Origin: Ectopseudomonas composti
GTDB taxonomy: Bacteria; Pseudomonadota; Gammaproteobacteria; Pseudomonadales; Pseudomonadaceae
DNA length: 64,000 bases
Assembly: GCF_001567565.1 (NCBI RefSeq)
Contig: NZ_LSSW01000022.1
Coordinates: 248,001-312,000 of the forward strand
Direction: 5' to 3'
The notes under the pieces were generated by a model. That model had not been told where the DNA came from and made no database searches. It saw only the letters and a list, made by a program, of their open reading frames with translations. Position numbers and translations under genes: made by a program. Below, piece after piece: positions 35,020 through 46,999 of the stretch (the first letter of the stretch is position 1; the number at the start of each line of letters is the position of its first letter).

Positions 35020-37001
35020 GCAACGTGCCGGGCATCCCAAGAACTGCCCTGATCTGGCTACTGGTCGCCCAGGCGCTGGTGATTGTGCCGCACCTGGTGC
35101 ATTTGCCGTTGTGGATGATCGCGCTGTGGCTCGGCGCTGCCGGTTGGCGCGTGCAGATCTTGCGCATGCGCGCGCGCTACCCCAATGGCTGGGCCAAAGG
35201 TGGGCTGGTGCTGCTGGTGCTGGCTGGCATCCTGCTGTCGCGGGGCACGCTGGTTGGGCTGGATGCCGCGGTGGTGTTGCTGATCGCCACCTTCACTCTC
35301 AAATTGCTGGAGATGCGCACGCGGCGTGACGCGCTGGTGGTGATCTTCCTCGGTTTCTTCTGTGTGGTGACCGCCTACCTGTTCGAGGATGGCATCCTGG
35401 CCGCGCTCTACAGCCTGTTGCCCGTCACGGCGCTGCTGGCTGCTCTGGTCGGCCTGCAGCGCAGCGGTTTTGCCGAGCGTCCCTGGCCTACCTTGCGCCT
35501 GGCAGGCGGTCTGATGTTGCAGGCAATGCCGCTGATGGTGCTGCTGTTCGTGTTCTTCCCGCGGATGGGGCCGTTGTGGTCGCTGCCGCTGCCCAGCGAC
35601 AAGGGCATCACGGGGCTTTCGGACAGCATGGCGCCAGCCGATATCGCCGAGCTCAGTCGCTCCTCGGCGCTGGCCTTTCGCGCCAGCTTCGAGGGTCAGG
35701 TGCCACCGCGAGGGCAGCTGTATTGGCGGGCTCTGACCCTGGAGCGCTTCGACGGCAGGCGTTGGTCGCAGTCCAGCTACGCCGATGTGCCGATCAGTCC
35801 GAAATGGAGCAAGGCCGGCGAGCCGCTCGATTACAGCATCGTCATGCAGCCCAGCGGCCAACGCTGGTTGTTCGCCCTGGACGTCGGCGAGATGGGCCAG
35901 GACAGTGGACGGATGATGAGCGATTTCCGGTGGCAGAGGACAAGGCCGGTGGATCGGCCGCTGCTCTATCAGGTGCGCTCCTGGCCAGAGGCCGTGCGTG
36001 AGGCGCAGGGCGAGCCGCTGGGTATCCGTCAGGCGCTGCAGTTGCCCGAGCAGGGCGACCCGCGCAGTCGTGCGTGGGCGGCCGAGTTGAAGGCGCAATA
36101 CCCGCAGAGCGATGCGCTGGTCGCGGCATTGCTGCAGCATTTCAATCAACAGCCTTTCGCCTATACGCTGCGTCCGCAACCTCTGGGGCAGGACAGCATC
36201 GACGATTTCCTGTTCAACACCCGGCGCGGTTTCTGCGCGCATTATGCCGGGGCGATGACCTTCGTTCTGCGCGCTGCGGGCATTCCTGCGCGGGTGGTCG
36301 CGGGTTATCAGGGCGGTGAGTTCAATCCCAATGGCAATTACATTCAGGTGCGTCAGTTCGATGCCCATGCCTGGGTCGAGTACTGGCAGCCAGGGCAGGG
36401 CTGGCGCAGCGTGGATCCGACCTTCCAGGTCGCTCCCGAGCGTATCGAGCGAGGTCTGGAAGAGGCCTTGAGCGAGGAGGATGGCTTTCTCGACGACCAG
36501 CCGTTCTCGCCGCTGCGCTACCGTGAGCTGGCCTGGCTCAACCAGCTGCGCATGAGTTGGGAGAATCTCAACTATGGCTGGCAACGCTGGGTGCTGGGCT
36601 ATCAGGGCGAGCAGCAACTGAAGCTGCTGCAGAACTGGTTCGGCAGTTTGGATTGGCAGCGTCTGGCGCTTGCTCTGGTCGGTACGGGGACGCTGTTGCT
36701 CGGCCTGTTGGCATTCTGGCTGCTCAAGCCCTGGCAACAACGCTCTGATCCGCAGCGCGAGGCATTTCGCACGTTCGAACGCCTGCTGGCGCGCCACGAT
36801 GTGCGCCGAGAGAGCGGTGAAGGGCCGCGCACCTTCGCGATGCGTGCCGCACGGCAACTGCCTGAGCAGGCGCAGCAGATCGAGGCCTTCGCCCATTGTT
36901 TCGAACAGCAGCGTTACGCCGCTGGACCCGCTTCGCGCGCGCCGTTGATGCGGGCATTGAAAGCGTTGCGTAGAGCACTGCCCTGGCGTTTGTCGCGCTA
37001 G
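35016..37001 (+). CDS. tgpA: Transglutaminase TgpA
   Basis: A 661-residue inner-membrane protein: about six N-terminal helices (DUF3488, 10-200), a periplasmic transglutaminase domain with Cys407 (R-R-G-F-C-A-H-Y), His451 (F-D-A-H-A-W-V-E) and Asp467 (S-V-D-P-T-F), a further helix at about 555-575 and a DUF4129-type C-terminal cytoplasmic tail. The triad lies three residues from the positions I recall for P. aeruginosa TgpA (404/448/464), where the periplasmic domain is essential for viability. ATG 35016 overlaps the DUF58 stop. Physiological substrate unknown. Confidence 0.96.
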   Translation: MSNVPGIPRTALIWLLVAQALVIVPHLVHLPLWMIALWLGAAGWRVQILRMRARYPNGWAKGGLVLLVLAGILLSRGTLVGLDAAVVLLIATFTLKLLEMRTRRDALVVIFLGFFCVVTAYLFEDGILAALYSLLPVTALLAALVGLQRSGFAERPWPTLRLAGGLMLQAMPLMVLLFVFFPRMGPLWSLPLPSDKGITGLSDSMAPADIAELSRSSALAFRASFEGQVPPRGQLYWRALTLERFDGRRWSQSSYADVPISPKWSKAGEPLDYSIVMQPSGQRWLFALDVGEMGQDSGRMMSDFRWQRTRPVDRPLLYQVRSWPEAVREAQGEPLGIRQALQLPEQGDPRSRAWAAELKAQYPQSDALVAALLQHFNQQPFAYTLRPQPLGQDSIDDFLFNTRRGFCAHYAGAMTFVLRAAGIPARVVAGYQGGEFNPNGNYIQVRQFDAHAWVEYWQPGQGWRSVDPTFQVAPERIERGLEEALSEEDGFLDDQPFSPLRYRELAWLNQLRMSWENLNYGWQRWVLGYQGEQQLKLLQNWFGSLDWQRLALALVGTGTLLLGLLAFWLLKPWQQRSDPQREAFRTFERLLARHDVRRESGEGPRTFAMRAARQLPEQAQQIEAFAHCFEQQRYAAGPASRAPLMRALKALRRALPWRLSR

Positions 37002-37073
37002 CGACAAGCGGTCACGGGCGAAACCTGGAGCCAGGGTGTTAGCCTGGCCTGTCGTCGTTCGGGAGAAGTGAGC

Positions 37074-37844
37074 ATGAGCGATTTCATCGAGCATTGCCTT
37101 GAGCGGGTCTTGGCCCTGCAGGTGCGCTTGTACGCCTGCCAGGCACGGTTGGCCGACTGCACCGACACAGAGGCGCTGCATGATCTGCGCATCGCCCTGC
37201 GGCAACTGCGCAGCCTGTTGCGGCCGCTGCGCGGCCTGCCTGCGGTGGATGCGCTGGAGCAGGGCGCGGCAGTATTGGGGCGTATCAGCGGCCCGCTACG
37301 TGATCGTGAAGTATTGCTGGCCGAATTGGTGCGCATGGACCTGGCTCATCTGGCGCCTGTCGATCAGGCGCAACGCGCCTCGGGTTACGCTGCCATTGCC
37401 GGTAGCCGTGAATTGGCCGACCTGATGCTGTTGCTCGATGGCTGGCCGGCCAACTGGCGTGAAGCTGCCAGGCAGGGCCAGTTGAGCGATATAGATAAGC
37501 ATACCCGCCGGCGTTTGCGCCGCCAGCAACGGCAGCTGGCCCGCGCATTGCGCGATCCGGCGCACGACCGCCACCGTCTGCGCTTGTTGATCAAGCGCGT
37601 ACGTTACGCCGCTGAAACCTATCCGGAGCAGAGCCGTTTGAGCAAGGCCGCGCAACAGCGGCTCAAGCGCGCGCAAAGCGCACTGGGCGACTGGCACGAC
37701 TGCCTGCAGTGGCTGGCGCAAGCGCAGGCAGTACCGTCTCTGCAGCCTTGCCGAACCGTCTGGCTGCAGGCCATGCAGGTTGCCGAGGGACGCGCCGATG
37801 AGGCGTTGCTGGCGCTCTATGGTGACCTGCCCAATGCAGGGTAA
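37074..37844 (+). CDS. CHAD domain protein
   Basis: A 256-residue all-helical CHAD protein rich in Arg/Lys and conserved histidines: L-H-D-L-R-I-A-L-R-Q-L-R-S-L-L-R-P-L (38-55) and a second half with R-H-R-L-R-L-L-I-K-R-V-R-Y-A-A-E, the two pseudo-repeats of the fold. CHAD domains bind inorganic polyphosphate through this positive surface. Start ATG 37074 is preceded by GGGAGAAG; a GTG two codons earlier is possible. It lies 72 bases downstream of tgpA and may be read from the same operon. Confidence 0.88.
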   Translation: MSDFIEHCLERVLALQVRLYACQARLADCTDTEALHDLRIALRQLRSLLRPLRGLPAVDALEQGAAVLGRISGPLRDREVLLAELVRMDLAHLAPVDQAQRASGYAAIAGSRELADLMLLLDGWPANWREAARQGQLSDIDKHTRRRLRRQQRQLARALRDPAHDRHRLRLLIKRVRYAAETYPEQSRLSKAAQQRLKRAQSALGDWHDCLQWLAQAQAVPSLQPCRTVWLQAMQVAEGRADEALLALYGDLPNAG

Positions 37845-37950
37845 GGTGTCATTTTCGCCGCCAATATGACCGAATAGGCTTTCTTTCTGGCTATCGTTCA
37901 GCGGCTGCCATCCCCTAAGATCCTCGCCATCGATGAATGCCGAGGTGCGT

Positions 37951-38748
37951 ATGATCTTTTCTGAAATGCTCGAAGCGGTACGCCGCGACCCCGATGCCGT
38001 GGTGATTCCGGCTGAGTGGGGGCAGGGGCGCGCCAGCTTCGGTGGTCTGGTGGCCGCGCTGGCGTTCGAAGCCATGTGCGCCAAGGTGCCGCAGGGGCGA
38101 CCGGTACGCTCGTTGGCCATCACCTTCGTCGGGCCGGTGGCGTCGGATGTTCCAGTCAGTTTCCAGGCCGAGGTGCTGCGCGAGGGGCGGGCGGTCAGCC
38201 AGATGTTCCTGCGCGCGGTTCAAGATGGCCAGGTGGTGACCGTGGTGCAGGGCAGTTTCGGCGCGGCGCGGCCTTCGACTATCGCCGTGGAGGCGCTGCC
38301 CGCGCCGCAGGTTGCGCCGGCTGAGCAGTGTCAGGAGTTGCCCTACGTGCGTAGCGTCACGCCCGAGTTCACCCGCTTTCTGGCCATGCGCTGGGGCATT
38401 GGCGGCATGCCGTTCAGCAACACGCCGTCGCGGCAAATGGGGGGCTGGGTGCGCTTGCGCGGTGAGCGCGAGCCGCAGGTGCTCAGCGAGGCCCACTTGC
38501 TGGCGCTGGTCGACGCATGGCCGCCGGCCGTGCTGCCGCATCTGAAAAGCCCGGCGCCGGGTAGCTCGCTGACCTGGACCATCGAGTTCGTCCAGCCCCT
38601 GCACACCCTCAGCAGTGAAGACTGGTGCCTGTATCGCGCGGACATCGAATATGCCCGCGATGGTTACGGGCATGTGGCTGCGGCGATGTGGAGCCCGCGC
38701 GGTGAGCTGATCGCCCTGAGTCGGCAGACTGTGACGGTGTTTGCCTGA
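37951..38748 (+). CDS. Acyl-CoA thioesterase, double hotdog (TesB-like)
   Basis: A 265-residue thioesterase family protein with two hotdog halves: first half W-G-Q-G-R-A-S-F-G-G-L-V-A-A-L-A (24-39), second half with P-A-V-L-P-H-L and T-W-T-I-E-F, and Asp/Gln/Thr elements of the TesB type. It should hydrolyse acyl-CoA. Start ATG 37951 has GAGG 5 bases upstream; ATG 37933 is an alternative. It converges on the diguanylate cyclase gene with 13 bases between stops. Confidence 0.85.
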   Translation: MIFSEMLEAVRRDPDAVVIPAEWGQGRASFGGLVAALAFEAMCAKVPQGRPVRSLAITFVGPVASDVPVSFQAEVLREGRAVSQMFLRAVQDGQVVTVVQGSFGAARPSTIAVEALPAPQVAPAEQCQELPYVRSVTPEFTRFLAMRWGIGGMPFSNTPSRQMGGWVRLRGEREPQVLSEAHLLALVDAWPPAVLPHLKSPAPGSSLTWTIEFVQPLHTLSSEDWCLYRADIEYARDGYGHVAAAMWSPRGELIALSRQTVTVFA

Positions 38749-38761
38749 GTGGTCACACGCG

Positions 38762-40341
<1,580 letters not shown>

Positions 40342-40345
<4 letters not shown>

Positions 40346-40839
40346 TCGACATGGATCTCGTTGAGCTGCCAGATGGAGCGGTTGTAGAACATCTGCTGGC
40401 GCAGTTCAGAGTGGTCGTCGAAGGGGTAGATCAGATGGAGCGGGCCGTAGTCGCGAATGGATATGAAGCGGCCGTCGAGCATGTAGGCCACCAGCGGGTC
40501 GTAGCGCTGGATATCGTCGTAGGGAATCAGGACCGAATAATGATTGAGCGCAGTGGTGTGCAGCGGCCGGCCGGTGTCAGCGCCAGGAATGCGTTCGAGC
40601 AATTGCTTGAGGGACACACCCTGCCAATGTTGCTGCGCGCCCTCCGGGGTGCTCAAACGTATCGAAGCCTGCGGCATTTGCTGGAGCTGAGCCAGGCTGA
40701 ACGCCAGGTGCCGGCCATCGGCCAGATGCACCGTCAATGCCGGACGATCCAGCGGGTAGGGCGCGGGCTCGGCATTAGCGTGCAACTGGCAAAGAAGTGT
40801 CAAAAATAAAGTGACAAAAAAATGTCGATACTGCGACAT
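40342..40839 (-). CDS. Periplasmic molybdopterin-oxidoreductase-like domain protein
   Basis: A 165-residue exported protein (signal 1-22, cleavage after Ala-Asn-Ala) with a sulphite-oxidase-like molybdopterin-binding fold seen in L-T-V-H-L-A-D-G-R and W-Q-G-V-S-L-K-Q-L-L-E-R and D-Y-G-P-L-H-L-I-Y-P-F-D-D. It is much shorter than catalytic members, and the usual cofactor cysteine is absent, so it may be a sensor rather than an enzyme (inference). Start ATG 40839. It overlaps the diguanylate cyclase gene and is probably its periplasmic partner. Confidence 0.78.
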
Positions 40840-41028
40840 ACTGCTGTCTTTGGCCAATTTTTTGTCGACTCTATCTCATTGCGCCCATAATCCTCAAACC
40901 GCCTGACGAGCGGACATTCGGCTGCGTTGCTTCAGGCCGGCCGCGCAGAGCGCCAAGCCTGGAATGGTCACGCCCTGCTATAAAAGCGCAGGCGTGCACA
41001 GGTCGTGCTTTTCGGGGAAGGGTTCGGC

Positions 41029-41259
41029 TTATTTGCGCTCGAGGTGGCGGCCATGAAGTTCTATGGCCAGTGCTGCGTAGAGACCGATGGCGCCGAGGCT
41101 GAGCGGGACGAAACCCGCTTGCCAGAACCCGATCAGTAGGAGAGTCAGCGAGAGCAGCAATAGCGGCGCGCTGATCAGGCGCAGCGCCAGGTTGGCGAGA
41201 TGTCGGTGCTGGTTGGCGCCGTAGCGCCAGCTCAAGGGATCAGGGTGGCCTTTGTTCAT
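41029..41259 (-). CDS. Small membrane protein, two helices
   Basis: A 76-residue protein with hydrophilic N-terminus containing Y-G-A-N-Q-H-R-H-L-A-N and two hydrophobic segments (about 28-46 and 50-66), ending in a basic tail. GAGGAC is 6 bases before the ATG. I do not recognise the family. It lies between the periplasmic partner of the cyclase and the chemoreceptor, on the same strand. Confidence 0.7.
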   Translation of the reverse strand: MNKGHPDPLSWRYGANQHRHLANLALRLISAPLLLLSLTLLLIGFWQAGFVPLSLGAIGLYAALAIELHGRHLERK

Positions 41260-41374
41260 GCTGCTGTCCTCGACTCGATGTGGCGAGTCTAGGGCGGCCG
41301 CGAGCGTGCGACGAATTGGCCTTGGCTATGGCGCAGATAGCTCCCTGCCTGGCTGCGCGCTTTATCGCAGTGGC

Positions 41375-42838
41375 TTACAAGCGCAATTGGCGGATGGCCT
41401 TGTTCAGCTCGCCAGCCAATTGCGCGAGCTGCTGACTGGTGGCGGCCGATTCCAGAGTCTGGCCAACCGTCTGTTCCGTAACGTCGCGGATGCCCACCAC
41501 CGAGCGGCTCATCTCCTCGGCCACCTGGCTCTGTTGCGTCGCCGCCACGGCGATCTGCGTATTGCTGTCACGCATCAGCGCCACGGCGGCGGTGATGGCG
41601 GCCAGCGATTCGCCGGCCTCCTGCGCCAGCTCTACGCAGTGGTTGGCGCTCTCCGAGCTTTCGCGCATGAATTCCACCGCGTCGCGGGTGCCGCCTTGCA
41701 GGTTGCCGATCATCTGGGTGATTTCGTCGGTGGAGTCCTGCACCCGCTTGGCCAGGTTGCGCACTTCATCGGCGACCACGGCGAAGCCACGGCCCATTTC
41801 TCCGGCGCGGGCGGCCTCGATGGCGGCGTTGAGGGCGAGCAGGTTGGTTTGCTCGGCGATGCCGTGAATCACGCCGACGACGCGATTGATGTGCTGGCTG
41901 TCTTCGGCCAGGCGTTCGATGCTACCAGCGCTCTGGCGTACGCCTTGCGACAGTGCCGCTATGGATTGTTCGACGCGTTCGACCACCTGCTGACCGGCGC
42001 GCGCCAACTGATCGGCATTGAGGGATTGGTCGCGGGTAGTGCCGGCGTGGTCGGCGATGTGCTGGACGGTCGCCGACATCTCGTTGATTGCAGTGGCGGC
42101 CTGATCGGTTTCGCTCTGCTGGCTGAGCATGCCCTGGCGCACGGAGCCCATGCGCTCAGCCATGTTGCGGGTGCCGCTGTCCAGTTCGCTGGCCACCTGG
42201 CCGACGGTGCCGACCACGCGCTGATAGCCGGCTTGCATGGCGTTGAAGGCGGCAGCCATCTGGCCGACTTCGTCGCGACTATCGAGGGGAACGCGCAGGG
42301 ACAGATCGCCGCTGCGCTCGGCTTGCAGCATCACATCCTTGAGCGTGTTGAGGTGGCTGAGCAGAAAGCGGATCAACAGCTGCGAAGCGGCCAGCAGCAG
42401 CAGCATCAGCACCGCGACTGCGACGGCATAGGTCAAAGCGTGCTGGGCGAACAGATCGAGCAGGCTGGGCGCGCGCGCCATGATCGCCAGGTTGCGTCCA
42501 TCGCCGAGGGCAAGGCGCTGGGCACCGATCACCGGTGATTCGCCGAACCAGGCGTCATGCTCCAGTACCTGCCAGCCGCTGGCGTCGGGTGCGCCTTGCG
42601 CGCCCGGCAGGTTGCCTTGCACGACCTGAATATTGGCGGCGTTGGGCAATGTGGCCTGCTGTGGCCACTGCTGCAGTAGGCGTGCCTGGGCAGCGGCGGC
42701 CTGTCGCGCGTCGGCGCTACGGGCCTGCTGTTCGGTATCCAGGGCGAACAGCACCAGCATCAGGCTGATGACAAAAGCCACGGCGTTGACCGCCCAGAAT
42801 TTGTACTTGAGTGAAAGATTGCTGATCCAGGCGCCCAT
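41375..42838 (-). CDS. Chemoreceptor with short periplasmic domain
   Basis: A 487-residue transmembrane chemoreceptor (PA2867 position). TM1 14-34, a periplasmic domain of only about 95 residues (35-130), TM2 133-157, HAMP to about 210, then signalling domain with tip [16 protein letters not shown]. Start ATG 42838; an upstream in-frame extension lacks a ribosome site. It follows tatD on the same strand, 84 bases later. Ligand unknown. Confidence 0.9.
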   Translation of the reverse strand: MGAWISNLSLKYKFWAVNAVAFVISLMLVLFALDTEQQARSADARQAAAAQARLLQQWPQQATLPNAANIQVVQGNLPGAQGAPDASGWQVLEHDAWFGESPVIGAQRLALGDGRNLAIMARAPSLLDLFAQHALTYAVAVAVLMLLLLAASQLLIRFLLSHLNTLKDVMLQAERSGDLSLRVPLDSRDEVGQMAAAFNAMQAGYQRVVGTVGQVASELDSGTRNMAERMGSVRQGMLSQQSETDQAATAINEMSATVQHIADHAGTTRDQSLNADQLARAGQQVVERVEQSIAALSQGVRQSAGSIERLAEDSQHINRVVGVIHGIAEQTNLLALNAAIEAARAGEMGRGFAVVADEVRNLAKRVQDSTDEITQMIGNLQGGTRDAVEFMRESSESANHCVELAQEAGESLAAITAAVALMRDSNTQIAVAATQQSQVAEEMSRSVVGIRDVTEQTVGQTLESAATSQQLAQLAGELNKAIRQLRL

Positions 42839-42922
42839 GCTGTTGTTATCCGTTTCGTTGCGTTCGCTATTGGCCAAGTGCCAGCAGTATGCCTTGGTGG
42901 ATAGCCAGAGTCTTGACGTCAA

Positions 42923-43750
42923 TCAAAATTCTGCTGCGTCACCACTTAGTATGGCTGGCATATCGAAGAACGCCCGGGCACAGGCCGTGCTCTGTGCTGC
43001 CAGCGTTTGCTCGCTCTGTCCGCGGTGCAGCGCCACCTCGCGCAGCACTTCGCCGAGAAATGCGGGTTCATTGCGCCCGCTCTTGGGTTTCGGCCGCAGG
43101 CTGCGTGGTAGCAGGAAAGGGGCGTCGGTCTCCAGCATCAGGCGCTCGCCCGGAATGTCCTTGAGCAGCGGATGCAGGTGGGTGCCGCGGCGTTCGTCGC
43201 AGACCCAGCCAGTGATGCCGATATGCAGGTCGAGATCGAGATAGGCATACAGCGCGCGGCGCTCGCCGGTGAAGCAGTGCACCACGGCGGCCGGCAGCTG
43301 GTCGCGATAGCCGCGCAGGATTTCCAGAAGGCGCTGGCTGGCCTCGCGCTCATGAAGAAATACCGGCATCTGTAGCTCGACAGCCAATGCCAGTTGTTCT
43401 TCCAGGGCTTTTTCCTGGGCCGGTCGCGGCGAGAAGTCACGGTCAAAATCCAGCCCGCACTCGCCTACGGCGCGCACTTGTGGCTCGGCCAGCAATGCCT
43501 TGAGCGCGCTGCTGCTGGCGCCGTTCCAGGAACTGGCATCATGCGGATGAACCCCAGCCGTACTGAACAGACGTTGGCCGCTGTCGTCCAGCTGTCGGCA
43601 AAGTGCGAGGCTGGCCTCGCTTTCGTTCAGACTGGTGCCGGTCAGTACCATCTGGCACACACCGGCTGCATAGGCGCGTTCGAGCAAGGCTTCGGCCTGC
43701 GCAGCGAGGCTGGGGTGGGTGAGATTGACGGCGATATCGATGAGTTGCAT
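42923..43750 (-). CDS. tatD: TatD family metal-dependent DNase
   Basis: A 275-residue TIM-barrel metal hydrolase. The N-terminus D-I-A-V-N-L-T matches TatD proper rather than the YcfH/YjjV type with D-x-H-x-H. Other metal and acid residues are in G-V-H-P-H-D, G-E-C-G-L-D, V-F-L-H-E-R-E, V-V-H-C-F-T-G and E-T-D-A-P-F-L. TatD is a 3'-5' exonuclease active on ssDNA and RNA. GTGGC precedes the ATG. It is divergent from mltF2. Confidence 0.93.
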   Translation of the reverse strand: MQLIDIAVNLTHPSLAAQAEALLERAYAAGVCQMVLTGTSLNESEASLALCRQLDDSGQRLFSTAGVHPHDASSWNGASSSALKALLAEPQVRAVGECGLDFDRDFSPRPAQEKALEEQLALAVELQMPVFLHEREASQRLLEILRGYRDQLPAAVVHCFTGERRALYAYLDLDLHIGITGWVCDERRGTHLHPLLKDIPGERLMLETDAPFLLPRSLRPKPKSGRNEPAFLGEVLREVALHRGQSEQTLAAQSTACARAFFDMPAILSGDAAEF

Positions 43751-44022
43751 GGTGCCACCTGTTGAGCGTGAAAGGGCAGAATAGCAGACGCCTTCCGTTC
43801 GTCAGAAAGCCGATTTAAAACAATAAGTTGTTCGCTGTTTTTAAGGTTGATGCAAGGTTGTGGGCTGGCGCTGTAGCGCTTGGCTGTGCGAATCTCCGCG
43901 CCCTGCCGGCCTTGGCAGCCTGTTTGGCGGGTCTACGGTCTGTAGCCGTCTGTCGCGCATCGGCGAACAGCAGGCCACGACCGGTGAGGCTTCGGCGGTC
44001 AAACGCCTTCCCTGGAGAGTCG

Positions 44023-45438
44023 ATGTCGCGATTGCTGCTGATCCTGTGCCTGTTGGCCATGCTGCCGCTGCCGGCCAGCGCGCGCCTGGCCGGCCCACCG
44101 GAGGTCGGTGGCCAGGCTCGCAGCACCCGTGATCTACCGGCCATTCGCGGCAGTGGTGAGTTGCGCGTGCTGGTCAATCAGAGCCGCAACAGCTCAGGCT
44201 CGGTCAAGGGGCAGAGCATTGGCGTCGAGTACCACCGCCTGCGGGCGTTCGAGCAGTACCTCAATCGCAACGCCCGAGACGGGCGCAGCCTCACGCTGAG
44301 GATCATCCCTAAAGCCAAGGATCAGTTGCTCGGCGCCCTGCAGCGCGGCGAGGGTGACCTGGTCGCGCCCGGCGAACTGCTCGATGTGCGCACCGGGCAT
44401 GATGTCAGTGCCAGTACCGCGATTCGCAAGCAAGTGCCGCTGGTGCTGGTGTCGAAGCAGGGTAACCGGCACTACCGCAGCCTCGAGCAATTGGCCGGAC
44501 GCAGCCTCTCGTTGCCGGCGGGCAGCGCCGTAGGTGAGGCGCTACGACGGATCAACCAACAGCTGGCTGATCGCAAGCTGCCACCCATCGTGGTCGAGTG
44601 GGTCGACCCCAGCCTGGCCGTCGAGGACGTTCTGGAAATGGTCCAGGCTGGCATTTTCGAGCGCACCGCGGTAGAGCTGCCGATTGCCGAGCGCTGGGCC
44701 AAGGTGATGCCCAAGCTGCGTGTCGACAAGCATCTGGTGCTGGCGCGCGATGGCGACATGAAGTGGTTCGTGCGCCCGGATGCGCCGATGCTGCGCGCCA
44801 GCATCGATCGTTTCTTCAGCAGCTATCAGAGCCCGGCCGATCAGGATGCTGCGTTCCAGCGCGTTTATCGACGGCTGTACAAGGTTCATTCGCCCCTGGG
44901 GCGCAACGAACGCCAGCGTCTGGAGAAAGTGCGTTCGGTGTTGCAGCAGCACGCCGAGCAGCAGGGGTTCGATTGGCTGATGCTGGCTGCGCTGGCCTTC
45001 AAGGAGTCGACCTTGAACCCGTCGGCGCGCGGCGCGAGTGGGGCGACCGGGCTGATGCAGATCACGCCGGCGGCGGCGCGCAGCGTCGGGGTGAGCAACA
45101 TCCAGAATCTCGACGGCAACGTCCAGGCCAGCAGCAAGTACCTGGCGATGATCCGTCGCAACTTCTTCAACAGCCCGCAACTCAACGAGCGTGAACGTAT
45201 GGCCTTCGTGCTGGCGGGCTACAACCTGGGCCCGCAACGGGTGCAGAGCCTGCGTGCCGAGGCACGCAGGCGTGGGCTCAATCCCAATCAGTGGTTCTTC
45301 CAGGTCGAGCGTGTGGCCATGGAGCAGATGGGTATGGGCGTGGTGAGCTACGTGAATGCGGTGAACAAGTACTACCTTGCTTATGACCGTGAACGCTATT
45401 TGCTTGAGCCGCAGGGGCGGCGTGTCACAGCCAATTAA
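44023..45438 (+). CDS. mltF2: Membrane-associated lytic transglycosylase, MltF family
   Basis: A 471-residue periplasmic protein. Signal 1-20 (L-L-L-I-L-C-L-L-A-M-L-P-L-P-A-S-A), then a type-3 solute-binding regulatory domain (about 45-275) and a C-terminal lysozyme-like transglycosylase domain (about 310-460) with catalytic Glu in K-E-S-T-L-N-P-S-A and G-A-T-G-L-M-Q-I-T. It cleaves peptidoglycan to anhydromuropeptides and is allosterically gated by the binding domain. There is no lipobox. Start ATG 44023 with GGAGAG. PA2865 (MltF2) has this place beside tatD. Confidence 0.92.
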   Translation: MSRLLLILCLLAMLPLPASARLAGPPEVGGQARSTRDLPAIRGSGELRVLVNQSRNSSGSVKGQSIGVEYHRLRAFEQYLNRNARDGRSLTLRIIPKAKDQLLGALQRGEGDLVAPGELLDVRTGHDVSASTAIRKQVPLVLVSKQGNRHYRSLEQLAGRSLSLPAGSAVGEALRRINQQLADRKLPPIVVEWVDPSLAVEDVLEMVQAGIFERTAVELPIAERWAKVMPKLRVDKHLVLARDGDMKWFVRPDAPMLRASIDRFFSSYQSPADQDAAFQRVYRRLYKVHSPLGRNERQRLEKVRSVLQQHAEQQGFDWLMLAALAFKESTLNPSARGASGATGLMQITPAAARSVGVSNIQNLDGNVQASSKYLAMIRRNFFNSPQLNERERMAFVLAGYNLGPQRVQSLRAEARRRGLNPNQWFFQVERVAMEQMGMGVVSYVNAVNKYYLAYDRERYLLEPQGRRVTAN

Positions 45439-45543
45439 ATATCGAAATAGTCGATTTTGATAAGCGGTATTTTGCCGTTTTTTAATCGAATAATCTGGAT
45501 ATTCTGTGCGCCATCTACCCCACACAACGAAGGAAGCCTTGCA

Positions 45544-45978
45544 ATGAACAACCTGATCAAAAGCATCACCGCCAGCCAAGCCGGCCTGGGTATCACCATC
45601 CTGCGTATCGTCGCTGGCATTACCTTTGCTGCTCATGGCTCGCAGAAGCTGTTCGGCTGGTTTGGCGGCTACGGTCTGGCCGGTGTCGCGCAGTGGATGG
45701 AGAGCATCGGCCTGGCGCCGGGCTACCTGATGGCGTTGATGGCCGGTAGCGCCGAGTTCTTCGGTGGTGTGGCGTTGATCATCGGTCTGTTGGTACGCCC
45801 GGCTGCCGCGGTGCTGGCGGTGACCATGCTGGTGGCGATCTTCAGCGTGCACCTGGCCAACGGTTTCTTCATGAGCAACAACGGTTACGAGTTCGCCCTG
45901 GCTCTGCTGGCCATCAGCGTGGCGCTGGTGTTCGAAGGTGCCGGCAAGCTGTCGATCGACAGCAAGCTCGCTCGCTGA
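45544..45978 (+). CDS. DoxX family membrane protein
   Basis: A 144-residue inner-membrane protein with four helices and the DoxX signature G-I-T-F-A-A-H-G-S-Q-K-L-F-G-W-F-G-G (about 25-42). DoxX proteins are linked to thiosulphate-quinone or sulphur redox stress; exact role unknown. GAAGGA is 8 bases before the ATG. The 105 bases upstream are AT-rich and likely hold its promoter. A strong terminator follows. Confidence 0.92.
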   Translation: MNNLIKSITASQAGLGITILRIVAGITFAAHGSQKLFGWFGGYGLAGVAQWMESIGLAPGYLMALMAGSAEFFGGVALIIGLLVRPAAAVLAVTMLVAIFSVHLANGFFMSNNGYEFALALLAISVALVFEGAGKLSIDSKLAR

Positions 45979-45996
45979 TTCTCCCCGGCAACAACG

Positions 45997-46022
45997 AGAA
46001 GGCCCGCATCTGCGGGCCTTCT
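45997..46022 (+). terminator. Rho-independent terminator after doxX
   Basis: AGAAGGCCCGCA (45997-46008), loop TC, TGCGGGCCTTCT (46011-46022), a 12-bp stem between two convergent genes, so it can act for both doxX and the lysR gene. Confidence 0.9.
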
Positions 46023-46041
46023 TGCGTTCTGGGTCGGGCCA

Positions 46042-46977
46042 TCATGCGGCAGGGGCTGGCTCGGCCTTCTTCTCCTGCGCGGTGACCTGCTGCGCCAGTT
46101 CGATCATCTGCTCGCGCATCCAGCGGTTGGCCGGGTCCTGATCGGTGCTCTCGTGCCAATACAGGTGGGTTTCCAGCGTGGGCACGTCACCGACTGGCAA
46201 AGTCACATGGTGCAGGTTGTGGCGGCGGGCGAAGCGCTCCGGCACGGTCATCACCATGTCGGTCTGTTGCATCACGCTGCTGGCCATCAGGTAGTGCTGC
46301 GAGCGGAGGGCAATCTTGCGCTGGATGCCCATCTTGCCCAATGCCAGGTCGACGTAGCCGAGACCGCTGCGACGGCTGGAGATGTGAATGTGGGTCAGCG
46401 ACAGGTATTCCTCGAGGCTGATCTTCTCCTTGGCCAGCGGGTGGCCGGGGCGCATGGCGCAGACGTAGCGATCATCCAGCAGCTTGACGTGACGAACCTG
46501 TGGGTCGGTGTTGAGTGGCGCGTCGACGGCGAAGTCGAGGCGGCCGGCGGCCAGTTCCTTGGTGGTTTCGCGGCGCTTGGCCAGGAAGCTCTCGATGCAC
46601 ACGCTGGGCGCCAGGCGGCGCAGGCGCTGGAACAGCGGCGGCAGGAGGATCTGCTCGGAGAGGTCGGTCATGCTGATGCGATAGGTCTTGCCGGCCTGCT
46701 GCGGGTTGAAGGTGCGGCTTTCCTGCACGGATACGCGCAATAACTGCAGGGCGTTGCGCACCGGACCGATGATGTTCTGCGCCATGGGCGTCGGCACCAT
46801 GCCCTGGGCCGTGCGCACGAACAACGGGTCGTTGAAGGTTTCGCGCAGGCGGGCGAGGGCGTTGGACACTGCCGGCTGGGTGATGCCGACGATCTGTCCG
46901 GCACGGGTCAGGTTGGCCTCGGTGTAGATGGCGTCGAAGACGATGAAGAGGTTCAGATCCACCTTGGTCAGGTTCAT
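46042..46977 (-). CDS. LysR family regulator
   Basis: A 311-residue LysR-type protein: N-terminal winged helix (1-65; [20 protein letters not shown]) and a periplasmic-binding-like effector domain (about 95-295), with [17 protein letters not shown]. It resembles the NodD/LeuO-like subgroup with [11 protein letters not shown]. It is divergent from the acyl-CoA dehydrogenase gene; a T-N11-A dyad lies between them. Its likely target is that gene. Confidence 0.92.
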   Translation of the reverse strand: MNLTKVDLNLFIVFDAIYTEANLTRAGQIVGITQPAVSNALARLRETFNDPLFVRTAQGMVPTPMAQNIIGPVRNALQLLRVSVQESRTFNPQQAGKTYRISMTDLSEQILLPPLFQRLRRLAPSVCIESFLAKRRETTKELAAGRLDFAVDAPLNTDPQVRHVKLLDDRYVCAMRPGHPLAKEKISLEEYLSLTHIHISSRRSGLGYVDLALGKMGIQRKIALRSQHYLMASSVMQQTDMVMTVPERFARRHNLHHVTLPVGDVPTLETHLYWHESTDQDPANRWMREQMIELAQQVTAQEKKAEPAPAA

Positions 46978-46999
46978 GCCGGCAGTGCTCCAGGGGCGT

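Noticed and set aside
35058..37205. Very long open frame (715 codons) antisense to tgpA
   Set aside because: Typical antisense shadow in GC-rich coding DNA; Gln/His/Arg-rich product, no ribosome site, and the sense gene has a full catalytic triad.
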